DNA of 64,000 nt from positions 62,001 through 126,000 of the forward strand of contig NZ_JABUYL010000012.1 in assembly GCF_014897315.1 (NCBI RefSeq). The letters run 5' to 3'. The notes under the pieces were generated by a model, which was given only the letters and a program-made list of their open reading frames with translations, was not told the origin of the DNA and did not search any database. The DNA is from Proteus sp. FME41. Lineage in GTDB: Bacteria; Pseudomonadota; Gammaproteobacteria; Enterobacterales; Enterobacteriaceae. The position numbers and the translations under genes were made by a program. This document shows, one piece after another, positions 19,586 through 29,759 of this stretch; positions within the stretch are counted from its first letter, which is position 1, and each line of letters opens with the position of its first letter.

Positions 19586-19603
19586 TTTGTCATCGCTATG
19601 ATT

Positions 19604-19629
19604 AATCCCGGTTGAGCCGGGATTTTTTT
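19604..19629 (+). terminator. adk terminator
   Basis: AATCCCGG and CCGGGATT form the stem around TTGAG, followed directly by a run of T. It lies 18 bases after the adk stop codon. Confidence 0.9.
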
Positions 19630-19723
19630 ATCTTAATGATGTGCTATTGAGTGTGAGTGTATTGGGAATTTGAAACGCGTATTTACTTCAGATTTGAAGG
19701 AAACAACAGGATAGACATTAGAT

Positions 19724-20011
19724 ATGAATATTGTATGGACGATATTTTCATTTATATATTTTGTTTTTCTATTGTTTTTGATAAAGATACTTTCAATTTC
19801 TGATTATGAATGGATGGTAGGAGAAGGCGATATAAAAAATCTTTGCCAGCTTCCATTAGGCGGACGATATACTATTGAGCCTATTTTAGTGCTTATTCCT
19901 GGTATTTTAATGCTCCTTTTAAATAAAAATAAAAAGATAAAATATGTGTATATTGCGATTACAGGAATGTGTCTTTTTTGGTCATTCTTTTTACGATTTA
20001 ATTGGTGTTAA
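19724..20011 (+). CDS. Small predicted membrane protein, unknown
   Basis: This 95-residue frame encodes about three hydrophobic helices (near residues 3-25, 52-66 and 72-88) with a short central polar loop. AGGA is 13 bases before the ATG, which is weak. The gene lies between adk and hemH, where E. coli has no gene. It is not recognised; the composition fits a membrane protein better than chance, but the frame could be spurious. Confidence 0.5.
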   Translation: MNIVWTIFSFIYFVFLLFLIKILSISDYEWMVGEGDIKNLCQLPLGGRYTIEPILVLIPGILMLLLNKNKKIKYVYIAITGMCLFWSFFLRFNWC

Positions 20012-20219
20012 ACATTATCCCAAATATCTAAATCTGCTTTGAAGGTTTGTAATCACTTTATTGTGGGATGAGTAATATCTTCAGATTACCTTTGCTTTTT
20101 TCTTTGTTAAATAATGTGTAAAAAGAACAATCCAATAAATTGACAAGCACAATCTATTATTTTCCTTTATTCTTCTACTCTTTGGTTATCCTAATAAAAT
20201 AACTCTAAGGAGTCATAGT

Positions 20220-21200
20220 ATGAATGATGCTAAGTATGGTGTTCTTTTGGTTAATCTTGGCACGCCTGATGCGCCGACAACGGGTGCTGTTCGACGTTAT
20301 TTAGCACAATTTCTTAGCGATCCTCGTGTTGTTGATGTTTCTCCTTTGATTTGGAAACCAATATTACAAGGGGCGATATTACCGTTTCGCTCACCCAAAG
20401 TAGCTAAGTTATATCAACAGATTTGGATGGATGAAGGATCACCTCTGTTAGTTTATAGCCGAGCACAACAACGTGCTGTTGCTGAGCGATTACCGAATAT
20501 ACCCGTGGAGTTGGGGATGTGTTACGGCAATCCATCGCTAAATGAAGGGGTTGGGAAGCTATTAGAACAAGGTGTTGAGAACATTATTTTGTTACCACTG
20601 TATCCACAATACTCTTGCTCTACTTCAGCGGCAGTATTTGATGGTGTTAGTCGCATTTTTAAAGATATGCGTACAATACCTTCTCTTCACTTTATTCGCA
20701 GTTATCCTACACACCCGCTTTATATCAAAGCGCTTGTCTCCTCTATTGAGAAAAATTTTCAGCAATATGGCAAACCCGATCGTTTAATTCTCTCTTTTCA
20801 TGGTATTCCTGAGCGCTTTATTAAAACGGGCGATATTTATTATGATGAGTGTTGCCTCACAACAGAAAAACTAAAACAGCAATTAGAAGAACAGTTAGGT
20901 TATCCTAAAGAGCAAGTCATGCTGACATTCCAGTCACGCTTTGGTCGTGAACCTTGGCTATCACCTTATACGGATAAAACGATGGAAAAGCTGGGAAGTG
21001 AGGGTGTTGAACATGTACAGGTTGTATGTCCGGGATTTTCATCTGATTGCTTGGAAACATTAGAAGAAATTAATGAACAGAACCGAGAGTTCTTTATTCA
21101 TGGTGGTGGCAAACAGTACGAATATATTCCGGCATTAAATGATGATCTAGAGCATATTGACTTGCTAGAAGCGATGATCCGAGAGGTATGCGAAAAATAA
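20220..21200 (+). CDS. hemH: Ferrochelatase HemH
   Basis: The 326-residue product matches ferrochelatase, which inserts Fe2+ into protoporphyrin IX as the last step of haem synthesis at the inner membrane face. Family motifs include [13 protein letters not shown] at residues 7-19, the catalytic-histidine motif SFHGIPERF near residues 197-205 and [10 protein letters not shown] near 240-249. AAGGAG lies just before the ATG. The adk-hemH-gsk order is conserved in enterobacteria. Confidence 0.97.
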   Translation: MNDAKYGVLLVNLGTPDAPTTGAVRRYLAQFLSDPRVVDVSPLIWKPILQGAILPFRSPKVAKLYQQIWMDEGSPLLVYSRAQQRAVAERLPNIPVELGMCYGNPSLNEGVGKLLEQGVENIILLPLYPQYSCSTSAAVFDGVSRIFKDMRTIPSLHFIRSYPTHPLYIKALVSSIEKNFQQYGKPDRLILSFHGIPERFIKTGDIYYDECCLTTEKLKQQLEEQLGYPKEQVMLTFQSRFGREPWLSPYTDKTMEKLGSEGVEHVQVVCPGFSSDCLETLEEINEQNREFFIHGGGKQYEYIPALNDDLEHIDLLEAMIREVCEK

Positions 21201-21363
21201 TTACTGAATTCTATAAATAAAATTATCGGATTTGATGATATATTAATTTGATCATATTTCAGTTATATATAAACTTATCTTTTCTCATTTTTTAAGTCTT
21301 TTAGTGGGAATCACTAAAAGTGCTGATAAACGGACACTGCATTACATAAATTTAGGCAGGAAA

Positions 21364-22482
21364 ATGAATAGTAAGCTTTCAAAACCACAATCTTCAGAAA
21401 TTGATAAAGGACATTTTGACGACTTTTATCTAAAACAGAATGATGAGATCGATCTTTTTGAATTATTTTCTGTTATTTATAAGTCAAAATTTGTCATTAT
21501 TGGCATTACGCTATTATTTGCTATCGTTGGCTTTACTGTTGCAAGCTTTTTACCCCAAAAATGGACAAGCCAAGCGGCAATAACCAAGCCAATGCTTGAT
21601 GAAATGAAACAGTTAAGATCAACATTAACAGAATTGAGTTTAGTCGATGTTGATACTGGCGTTAACGCTTCTTCTGTTTATCAAAAATTTATCAATAACT
21701 ATAATTCTCGCGTTTTACGTGAAGACTTTTTAGTCAGTACGGATTATTACAAAAGCTTGTTGGCGAAAATGGAAAATCCAACACCACTGGATAAGCGTAG
21801 ATTAATTGAAGCTATCGTAACAAAAGATATTAACTTAAAAGCGTCAGATGCCAAGAATAGTGATGAAGAGTTTAGTGGTGAAATTAATTTAAGTTTTACT
21901 GCTCCAACCCCTGAAGAAGCTTACGATTTACTTTCTGGTTATATTCGTTTTATTTCAACGCAAGTACGTGTGGAAGTGAAAGACGAAATTGATGACCAAA
22001 TTGAGCGTAAATTAAGCTTTGCTCAAAAAGCCTATGAAATGGATTTGGAACGTATTGCCAATGCCCGTAATGTTAATGTGCAACGTTTGAAATATGCATT
22101 AGAAATTGCTAATGCTGCTGGTGTTAAAAAACCTATTTCAAGTGAAGGAGCACAAATAAAAGATGACCCAGACTATTCTATTGCAATGGGTTCTGATGCT
22201 TTAAGCAGTAAATTGGCTATCACGGAATCTATTACTGACCCAACAACGGTCAGTTCTGAACTGCAAAACCGTTTATATAACATGAAGCAATTAGAGCAAG
22301 TGAAATTAGATGAGCTTCAGTTTGTGCCGTTTAAATATATGTTGAAGCCTTATGAACCGACTAAAAAAGATGCACCTAAACGTGCTCTGATTTTAGTTGG
22401 TGCTGCTTTTGTTGGTTTTATTCTTTCTGTTATGGGCGTTTTACTGGGCTATATGGCGAGAAGTCGTCGTAAAACTGCATAA
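21364..22482 (+). CDS. Wzz/FepE-type polysaccharide chain-length regulator
   Basis: From the ATG at 21364 (AGGA just upstream; an in-frame GTG at 21304 lacks a site) the product is 372 residues. It has a cytoplasmic N-terminus, a first membrane helix near residues 43-63, a large coiled-coil-rich periplasmic part and a second membrane helix near residues 345-366, the polysaccharide co-polymerase plan. The motif DEIDLFELFSVIYKSKFVII before the first helix is typical. It sets O-antigen modal length with Wzy. Its length is closer to FepE than to short WzzB. It lies between hemH and gsk, the site of the O-antigen cluster in Yersinia. Confidence 0.9.
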   Translation: MNSKLSKPQSSEIDKGHFDDFYLKQNDEIDLFELFSVIYKSKFVIIGITLLFAIVGFTVASFLPQKWTSQAAITKPMLDEMKQLRSTLTELSLVDVDTGVNASSVYQKFINNYNSRVLREDFLVSTDYYKSLLAKMENPTPLDKRRLIEAIVTKDINLKASDAKNSDEEFSGEINLSFTAPTPEEAYDLLSGYIRFISTQVRVEVKDEIDDQIERKLSFAQKAYEMDLERIANARNVNVQRLKYALEIANAAGVKKPISSEGAQIKDDPDYSIAMGSDALSSKLAITESITDPTTVSSELQNRLYNMKQLEQVKLDELQFVPFKYMLKPYEPTKKDAPKRALILVGAAFVGFILSVMGVLLGYMARSRRKTA

Positions 22483-22585
22483 AAACATCTCCAAATAAGT
22501 AGGTGTACTGACGTACACCTACTGTCACTCCTATAATATTGTGTTAACATTGCGCATCTTTTTTAGCTGTGTAGCATCGTTCACA

Positions 22586-23896
22586 ATGAAATTCCCTGGC
22601 AAACGAAAATCCAAACACTATTTTCCCGTTAGTTTACGAGATCCTTTATTACACCCCATCATCAATATGACGGAGAGCGAATCCTCTCGTGCTTATATTG
22701 TGGGTATTGACCAAACGTTGGTTGATATTGAAGCAAAAGTTGATGAGGCGTTTATTAACCGTTATAACTTGAGTCAGGGACACTCTCTGGTTATTGAAGA
22801 TGATGTCGCAGAAGCACTTTATCGTGAGTTAACCGATAATAACTTAATCACTCATGAATTTGCAGGCGGCACTATTGGTAACACGCTACATAACTATTCT
22901 GTCTTGGCTGACGACCGCTCCGTGTTATTGGGGACAATGTGTAATAACATTCAGATCGGCAGTTATGCTTATCGCTATTTATGCCATACCTCTAGTCGCA
23001 CCGATTTAAATTACCTTCAAGGTGTTGATGGCGCTATTGGGCGCTGCTTTACACTGATCACTGAGAATGGTGAGCGAACTTTTGCTATTAGCCCAGGCCA
23101 AATGAATCAACTTATGCCTGAAAGCATTCCTGAAGAGGTGATTGCAGAAGCGTCTGCGCTGGTATTAACCGCTTATTTGGTTCGCTGTAAACCGGGTGAG
23201 CCTATGCCGTTAGCCACCATGAAAGCGATCGAATACGCAAAAAAACATGATGTACCTGTTGTTCTCACCTTAGGCACAAAATTCGTTATTGCAGACGATC
23301 CTCAATGGTGGCGTGATTTCTTAAAAGAACATGTATCTGTTGTGGCAATGAATGAAGATGAAGCCTTTGAGTTAACAGGGCATGCTGATCCTCTTCTTGC
23401 TTCTGATGTAGCATTAGAGTGGGTTGACTTAGTTCTCTGTACAGCAGGTCCCGCAGGGCTTTATATGGGCGGTTATACGGAGCGTAGTTTTAAACGTCAA
23501 ACAACACATCCTTTATTACCGGGTGCGATTGCTGAGTTTAATTGTTATGAATTTAGCCGAGCGATGCGCCGTAAAGATTGTGATGAACCAGAGAAAGTCT
23601 ATTCTCATATAGAACCGTATATGGGGGGCCCTGAGAAAATCATGAATACAAATGGTGCGGGTGACGCGGCATTATCAGCATTACTGCATGATATTACGGC
23701 TAATAGCTATCATCGTATTAATGTGCCTAATTCAAGCAAACATCCTCGAGCTTATTTAACGTATTCATCGCTAGCACAAGTGTGTAAATACGCTAACCGA
23801 GTCAGTTATCAAGTGCTTAGTCAGCATTCACCCCGTTTAACACGTGGTTTACCTGAAAAAGAAGATAGCTTAGAAGAAGCCTATTGGGAACGTTAA
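22586..23896 (+). CDS. gsk: Inosine-guanosine kinase
   Basis: Starting at 22586 (MKFPGKRKSKHYFP, as in E. coli) the product is 436 residues, close to the E. coli 434. It is a PfkB-family nucleoside kinase with the catalytic NTNGAGDAALSALLHD segment near residues 350-365. It phosphorylates guanosine and inosine for purine salvage. It is convergent with ybaL, as in E. coli. Confidence 0.96.
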   Translation: MKFPGKRKSKHYFPVSLRDPLLHPIINMTESESSRAYIVGIDQTLVDIEAKVDEAFINRYNLSQGHSLVIEDDVAEALYRELTDNNLITHEFAGGTIGNTLHNYSVLADDRSVLLGTMCNNIQIGSYAYRYLCHTSSRTDLNYLQGVDGAIGRCFTLITENGERTFAISPGQMNQLMPESIPEEVIAEASALVLTAYLVRCKPGEPMPLATMKAIEYAKKHDVPVVLTLGTKFVIADDPQWWRDFLKEHVSVVAMNEDEAFELTGHADPLLASDVALEWVDLVLCTAGPAGLYMGGYTERSFKRQTTHPLLPGAIAEFNCYEFSRAMRRKDCDEPEKVYSHIEPYMGGPEKIMNTNGAGDAALSALLHDITANSYHRINVPNSSKHPRAYLTYSSLAQVCKYANRVSYQVLSQHSPRLTRGLPEKEDSLEEAYWER

Positions 23897-23932
23897 GTTC
23901 ATACTGTATCTAAGTGCTGCTTTAGCAATATG

Positions 23933-23967
23933 AAAAAAACCTATCAACATCTATTGATAGGTTTTTT
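23933..23967. terminator. Bidirectional terminator between gsk and ybaL
   Basis: The stem AAAAACCTATCAA / TTGATAGGTTTTT is flanked by A and T runs on either side and separates two convergent genes. Confidence 0.9.
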
Positions 23968-24010
23968 ATTGACTTAAATTTATTAATTTAAGTGATTACA
24001 TCTATATTTA

Positions 24011-25774
24011 TTATTGCGCAGCACTTGGCGCAATGATTTGCTGACCATTTTCAGGGGTATCATCAATGGCACAACCAAATTCAACTTCTTTAATTAGCAT
24101 ATCAGCCATTGCCGAGGCAGTTTGATCTTCATCGATAATGACATGATTTGCTCCTTTCTCAAGGATAAAAGACGCTTCTTCATCGTAGTTAGCTCGCACA
24201 ATAATATCGTCGAAATGAGCACGAACAATGATATTTAAATCAGGGTTCATACTTCTGGCTGTCTCAGCAATATCAGCGGCTTCATAACCATTAGGAATAG
24301 TCAGTAATAGCGATTTAGCACAATCAATACGAGCTAAAGCAAGAGACTCTTTTGTTGATGCATTACCCAATACGGTATTTAAGCTTTTCTCTTTTAATTC
24401 CGCGAATTTATTACGGCTATTCTCGATAATAACTAAGGGAATAGATTGAGCTAATAATTTTTCGGAAAGCATACTTCCTGCACGTCCATAACCAACGATA
24501 ATGGCATGACCACAAATATCAACAGGAACAGGCATCTCTTCTTCCAACTCTTCTTGTTGTAGCTGTTCCATCTCTTCTTTGGTTTCTGTTTTTGCTAGAT
24601 AACGATCTAATAAAGTAAATAGAACGGGGTTTAGCATAATAGAAACTAACGCGCCCGCCAAAACAAGATTACGCGCATCAGGCTCTAAGACATTTAAGGC
24701 AACACCAAGGCCTGCAAGAATAAAGGCAAATTCACCGATTTGAGCCAAGCTGGCGGAAATGGTTAAGGCTGTTCGTCGAGAATGCCCAAACATTCGCACA
24801 AGGACTAATGCAGCAGCAGATTTACCAATAATAATGATAGCCAATGTTGCTAAGATACCAAGAGGGTGTTCAAGCAAGACCATTGGGTCAAATAGCATAC
24901 CAACAGAGACAAAGAACAGGACAGCAAAAGCATCACGCAGAGGTAAAGTATCTTGAGCCGCTCGGTGGCTTAAATCAGACTCATTAAGCACCATACCAGC
25001 AAAGAATGCACCTAATGCAAAAGAAGCATCAAATAAAGTCACTGCAGCATAAGCAATACCTAAAGCCAATACTAATACACACAGCGTAAAGAGTTCACGA
25101 GAACCCGTTGCGGCTGTTCTTGCTAAAATCCAAGGAATAAGCTTACGACCAACAACCATCATAATTAAGATAAAGGCAACAACTTTACCGATAGTGATAC
25201 CTAAATTAATCATCAGTTGAGAAATACTTGTCTGATCACTGCTTTCAAGCATATTGGCGGCTGCAGGAAGTAGCACAAGGGCTAATACCATTGCTAAGTC
25301 TTCAACGATCAACCAACCGATAGCAATTTGACCTCGTTGGCTATCGATTAAGCCTCTTTCTTCAAGTGCGCGCAAAAGAACGACCGTACTTGCGGTTGAA
25401 AGACACAAACCAAACACGATGCCACTGAATAAACCCCAGCCAAAAAATGCCGATAATCCCAACCCTAACAGTGTTGCTACTGCAATTTGCGCAATAGCAC
25501 CAGGAATAGCGATGGCTTTTACCGCCATAAGATCTTTTAAAGAAAAATGTAAACCTACGCCAAACATTAATAGAATGACGCCAATTTCAGCGAGTTCAGG
25601 GGCAAGCGAAGTATCAGCAACAAAGCCAGGTGTAAATGGACCAGCGAGCACACCCGCAGCAAGATATCCTACTAAAGGTGAGATTTTTAGCCGTTGAGCG
25701 ATCATGCCTAAAATGTAAGCAAGTGCTAACCCACCAACAATGGTGGTAATGAGGGGTGTTGAATGCGGCATCAA
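24011..25774 (-). CDS. ybaL: YbaL, KefB-type cation:proton antiporter with RCK domain
   Basis: The 587-residue protein has about 12 to 13 membrane helices of the CPA2 sodium/proton-exchanger type (residues about 1-390) and a C-terminal Rossmann TrkA-N (RCK) domain opening with IIVGYGRAGSMLSEKLL near residue 425. This architecture matches E. coli YbaL, a predicted potassium/proton antiporter regulated by nucleotide binding. It lies in the conserved gsk-ybaL-fsr order. Confidence 0.93.
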   Translation of the reverse strand: MMPHSTPLITTIVGGLALAYILGMIAQRLKISPLVGYLAAGVLAGPFTPGFVADTSLAPELAEIGVILLMFGVGLHFSLKDLMAVKAIAIPGAIAQIAVATLLGLGLSAFFGWGLFSGIVFGLCLSTASTVVLLRALEERGLIDSQRGQIAIGWLIVEDLAMVLALVLLPAAANMLESSDQTSISQLMINLGITIGKVVAFILIMMVVGRKLIPWILARTAATGSRELFTLCVLVLALGIAYAAVTLFDASFALGAFFAGMVLNESDLSHRAAQDTLPLRDAFAVLFFVSVGMLFDPMVLLEHPLGILATLAIIIIGKSAAALVLVRMFGHSRRTALTISASLAQIGEFAFILAGLGVALNVLEPDARNLVLAGALVSIMLNPVLFTLLDRYLAKTETKEEMEQLQQEELEEEMPVPVDICGHAIIVGYGRAGSMLSEKLLAQSIPLVIIENSRNKFAELKEKSLNTVLGNASTKESLALARIDCAKSLLLTIPNGYEAADIAETARSMNPDLNIIVRAHFDDIIVRANYDEEASFILEKGANHVIIDEDQTASAMADMLIKEVEFGCAIDDTPENGQQIIAPSAAQ

Positions 25775-26009
25775 TTCTCCTTCTTTTTATAAAACTACAT
25801 GTATCGGGGGGCGAGTGATATAGCAGGCTGATAGTTTAACGTATTTATGCAATAAATTCGCTAAAAATTATCGATTATTTATAAAAATAGCAAGTTGATT
25901 GAGTTTTCTGATGCAAATGCGTGTTTTTATGTTATTTTAATGAGTCTTACCTTTTAAGACGAGTAATACCCTGTTACCTATTCATTAAGATAACAGGGAA
26001 ATGTACAGC

Positions 26010-27248
26010 TTATTCAGTTTTATCTACCCCAATATTAGGAAGAAAAAGGGTGAAAATGCCGAGCAGTGGCAGATAAGCACAAATATGATAAACATATTCA
26101 ATACTTTTCTGATCGGCTATGTATCCTAAGACAGCCGCACCAATACCTCCCATCCCAAAAGCAAGCCCAAAGAAAAGCCCTGAAACCATGCCTGTTTTAC
26201 CCGGAATGAGCTCCTGAGCATAAACTAAGATAGCAGAAAATGCTGAAGCTAAAATGACACCAATAAATACAGTTAAGATGCCGGTCCAATATAAGCTGGC
26301 ATAAGGCAAGATCAATGTAAAAGGCGCGACTCCTAGAATAGAGCCCCAAATAACGTATTTTCTGCCAATTTTATCGCCCACAGGGCCACCTATCATTGTT
26401 CCTGCCGCGACGGCAAAAAGAAAAACAAACAGGTGAATTTGTGCATTTTGTACAGAGACGCCAAATTTATGGATTAAATAGAAAGTATAGTAGCTACTGA
26501 TACTCGCAAGATAAAAATACTTAGAAAAAATCAGAATAAGTAAAATAGCTAAAGATCCCAAAATGGCTTTACGAGGTAATACGGCTTTAATCTGTGTTGT
26601 TTTGGGGTGCTTTTTCTGTGCTTCTTGCTGAATTTTGTACCAACGACTGATTTGTAATAACACCACTATCGCCAGTAATGCAGCAAGAGAGAACCAGCCC
26701 ACATTACCTTTGCCATAAGGCGCAATAATTAAAGCGGCAAGTAATGGGCCTAAAGAACTCCCTAAATTACCGCCAACTTGGAAAAGTGATTGTGCAAGTC
26801 CATGCCTTCCACCGGATGCCATTCTGGCAACCCGAGATGATTCGGGATGAAAAACAGATGAGCCAGTACCTACTAACCCAGCGGCAAGCAATAACATTGG
26901 GAAAGTATCAGCAAAGGCCAGAAGAATAAGCCCGGTAAGCGTAAAGCCCATGCCAATAGGTAATGAATAAGGTTTAGGATATTTATCAGTATAGAGTCCA
27001 ATAAAAGGCTGTAATAACGATGCTGTAATTTGATAGGTTAAAGTTATCATCCCAATTTGTACAAAGCTTAAAGAGAACTCAGATTGCAACATTGGGTAAA
27101 TAGCCAATATCAAGGATTGGATCATATCATTGAGAAGGTGTGAAAAGCTGATCGCGGTTAGGATGCTGAAAACGGTATTACGTTTATTGGCTTTTCGTTG
27201 TAAAACTTGAGCTTCTTCTATTGGAAGTATTGGATCGGTATTACTCAT
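26010..27248 (-). CDS. fsr: Fsr, fosmidomycin-resistance MFS efflux pump
   Basis: This 412-residue protein has about 12 membrane helices and the MFS loop motif DKYPKPYSLP after the second helix, with DKIGRKY after the eighth. Sequence and position between ybaL and ushA match E. coli Fsr, which exports fosmidomycin. It appears monocistronic. Confidence 0.92.
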   Translation of the reverse strand: MSNTDPILPIEEAQVLQRKANKRNTVFSILTAISFSHLLNDMIQSLILAIYPMLQSEFSLSFVQIGMITLTYQITASLLQPFIGLYTDKYPKPYSLPIGMGFTLTGLILLAFADTFPMLLLAAGLVGTGSSVFHPESSRVARMASGGRHGLAQSLFQVGGNLGSSLGPLLAALIIAPYGKGNVGWFSLAALLAIVVLLQISRWYKIQQEAQKKHPKTTQIKAVLPRKAILGSLAILLILIFSKYFYLASISSYYTFYLIHKFGVSVQNAQIHLFVFLFAVAAGTMIGGPVGDKIGRKYVIWGSILGVAPFTLILPYASLYWTGILTVFIGVILASAFSAILVYAQELIPGKTGMVSGLFFGLAFGMGGIGAAVLGYIADQKSIEYVYHICAYLPLLGIFTLFLPNIGVDKTE

Positions 27249-27509
27249 TTTAATTCCCTGTCACATCATTATGTTAATAAATTGTTTCTATTTTTATTAG
27301 TCTAGTTTACATCTATTTGGAATAGAGTGCTTTTGTGAGAAATAGAGTTTGATTCATGTCTCAAAAAAACTATTGGATCAATGAAATAATAAAAAAATTA
27401 TATAACCTACGTCATAAAATACAGCAAAAGTATTTAACTTCTGTCTTCTTTTTCTACAGTAGATGCATGGCAGAACCTTCTCAATAAATAATATACATGG
27501 GGATATACC

Positions 27510-29174
27510 ATGAGCTTATCTTTTAAATTATCGGCATGCGCATTGACGGTCTCTTTAGCCATGGCGCCAGCGTTGTCTCAGGCATGGGAAAAGGATAAAA
27601 CATACGAAATAACTATTTTGCACACTAATGATCACCATGGACATTTTTGGCATAACGATCGTGGCGAGTATGGCTTAGCAGCTCAAAAAACGGTAGTAGA
27701 TAATATTCGTGATGAAGTGGCTAAAAATGGCGGTAGCGTTCTGCTGTTATCAGGTGGTGATATTAATACAGGAGTTCCTGAGTCTGACTTACAAGATGCA
27801 GAACCAGACTTTAAAGGAATGAACCTAGTCGGCTATGATGCAATGGCGCTAGGTAACCATGAATTTGATAACCCGTTAGATGTTTTACGCCAACAAGAAA
27901 AATGGGCAACATTCCCATTCTTATCTGCAAACATTTATCAAAAGAGCACCGGTGAGCGTTTATTCAAACCTTACACCCTTTTTGATAAACAAGGCGTGAA
28001 AATTGCCGTATTAGGCTTAACAACGGATGATACGGTGCGTATTGGTAATCCCGCCAATTTTCCTGATACCGAATTCCGTAAACCTTCAGATGAAGCGAAA
28101 AAAGTGGTAGAAGAGTTACGTACAACTGAAAAACCAGACATTATCATCGCTGCAACCCATATGGGTCACTATGATGATGGTAATCATGGTTCTAACGCAC
28201 CAGGTGATGTAGAAATGGCGCGTGCCTTACCAAAAGGCTATCTTGATATGATTGTGGGTGGTCACTCACAAGATCCTGTCTGTATGTCTCAAGAGAACAA
28301 AAACTACAAACAAGCTGATTATGTTCCAGGCACACCTTGTGCACCTGATAATCAAAATGGTACTTGGATTGTTCAAGCACATGAATGGGGTAAATATGTT
28401 GGTCGTGCAGACTTTGAATTCCGCAATGGTGAGTTCACGTTAAAGCATTACCAATTAATCCCAATCAACTTAAATCAAAAAGTGAAGAAAGACGACGGCA
28501 CAACAGAGCTAGTTTATTACACTAAAGAAATTCCTCATAACCCAGACATGATGAAATTGTTAACTCCTTACCAAGAAAAAGGTGGTGAGCAACTGAATGT
28601 TAAAGTGGGTGAAGTTGTCGGTAAATTAGAAGGTGACCGCAGTAAAGTTCGCTTTGTTCAAACTAACATGGCCCGTTTATTATTATCAGCACAAGCTGAG
28701 CGCGCTAACGCAGACTTTGCCATTATGAGTGGTGGTGGTGTGCGTGATTCTATCGAATCTGGCAATATCACTTATAAAGACGTATTAAAAGTTCAACCAT
28801 TCGCTAACGAACTGGTTTATGTCGATTTTAAAGGTGAAGAAGTTGAACCGTACTTATCTGCGGTTGCTTGCATGAAAGTAGATTCTGGTGCTTATGCACA
28901 ATTTTACAATGTAAGCTTAACGGTAGATGCAGACTGTAAAGTGAGTGATGTAAAAATTGCGGGTAAACCATTAGATAAAACTAAATCTTACCGTATGGCG
29001 ACACTGAATTTTAACGGTATTGGTGGTGATGGTTATCCTAAGATTGATATACATCCTGGCTATGTCAACACCGGCTTTGTCGATGCAGAAGTGCTAAAAG
29101 GTTATATTGAAGCACATTCACCGTTGCAAGCAGCAGATTTTGAACCTAAGGGCGAAATTGTTTACAAAAAATAA
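27510..29174 (+). CDS. ushA: UshA, periplasmic UDP-sugar hydrolase / 5'-nucleotidase
   Basis: The 554-residue product begins with a signal peptide that should be cut after SQA (residue 25). Metal-site motifs of the calcineurin-like domain are present: HTNDHHGHFW (near residues 37-46), GGDINTG, LGNHEFD (near 116-122), ATHMGHY and GGHSQD. The C-terminal substrate domain has NGIGGDGYP near residue 502. The enzyme hydrolyses UDP-glucose and nucleotides in the periplasm for nucleoside salvage. The start ATG follows GGGGAT. Confidence 0.97.
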   Translation: MSLSFKLSACALTVSLAMAPALSQAWEKDKTYEITILHTNDHHGHFWHNDRGEYGLAAQKTVVDNIRDEVAKNGGSVLLLSGGDINTGVPESDLQDAEPDFKGMNLVGYDAMALGNHEFDNPLDVLRQQEKWATFPFLSANIYQKSTGERLFKPYTLFDKQGVKIAVLGLTTDDTVRIGNPANFPDTEFRKPSDEAKKVVEELRTTEKPDIIIAATHMGHYDDGNHGSNAPGDVEMARALPKGYLDMIVGGHSQDPVCMSQENKNYKQADYVPGTPCAPDNQNGTWIVQAHEWGKYVGRADFEFRNGEFTLKHYQLIPINLNQKVKKDDGTTELVYYTKEIPHNPDMMKLLTPYQEKGGEQLNVKVGEVVGKLEGDRSKVRFVQTNMARLLLSAQAERANADFAIMSGGGVRDSIESGNITYKDVLKVQPFANELVYVDFKGEEVEPYLSAVACMKVDSGAYAQFYNVSLTVDADCKVSDVKIAGKPLDKTKSYRMATLNFNGIGGDGYPKIDIHPGYVNTGFVDAEVLKGYIEAHSPLQAADFEPKGEIVYKK

Positions 29175-29198
29175 GTGTTGTTTGATACTTATCTAGAT

Positions 29199-29226
29199 AA
29201 AGGCGACATTAACGTCGCCTTTTTTA
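29199..29226. terminator. ushA terminator
   Basis: AAAGGCGAC pairs with GTCGCCTTT around a six-base loop and is followed by T on the plus strand. It also faces the convergent ybaK gene. Confidence 0.9.
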
Positions 29227-29244
29227 CGCAAAAATCATTAATAA

Positions 29245-29724
29245 TTATGACTCTTTGCGGATAAGTGCAAATTGGGCGTCTAATACTGAGCCTAAATCTT
29301 TTGCCGATAATTCAATATCTAAACCACGTTTACCACCAGAAACAAAGACAGTCTCAAACTCAAGTGCTTGTTCATCAATCACCGTTGGTAGCCGTTTTTT
29401 TTGGCCTAATGGGCTGATTCCACCCACTAAATAACCTGTTGTTTTTTGTGCAATTTGAGGGTCAGCCATATCCGCTTTTTTCGCTTTAAAGCACTTAGCA
29501 ACAAGTTTTAAATCTAACTGACCAGAAACAGGTGTTACGGCAACGGCTAGATTTTTAGCATCACCATTTAAGGATACTAAAAGTGTCTTGAACACTTGGC
29601 GATTATCTAAACCTAGTTTTTCAACCGCTTCATCACCAAAATTATGGACATTTGTATCATGTTCATAAGGATGAAGGGTGAATTTTATTTTTTGTTTTTC
29701 CAGTAAATTTACTGCGGGAGTCAT
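29245..29724 (-). CDS. ybaK: YbaK, Cys-tRNA(Pro)/Cys-tRNA(Cys) deacylase
   Basis: This 159-residue protein is a full-length YbaK/EbsC-family editing domain. The conserved lysine region VFKTLLVS (near residues 44-51) and [17 protein letters not shown] (near residues 92-108) are typical. It clears Cys mischarged on tRNA-Pro by prolyl-tRNA synthetase. It is convergent with ushA and precedes ybaP's end, the E. coli order. Confidence 0.95.
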   Translation of the reverse strand: MTPAVNLLEKQKIKFTLHPYEHDTNVHNFGDEAVEKLGLDNRQVFKTLLVSLNGDAKNLAVAVTPVSGQLDLKLVAKCFKAKKADMADPQIAQKTTGYLVGGISPLGQKKRLPTVIDEQALEFETVFVSGGKRGLDIELSAKDLGSVLDAQFALIRKES

Positions 29725-29759
29725 GATTATTCCTACTCAACAAGGTTAGAGAAATATTT

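Noticed and set aside
21201-21363. JUMPstart/ops element ahead of the wzz-like gene
   Set aside because: The 39-base JUMPstart sequence typical of O-antigen operons is not present in the gap.
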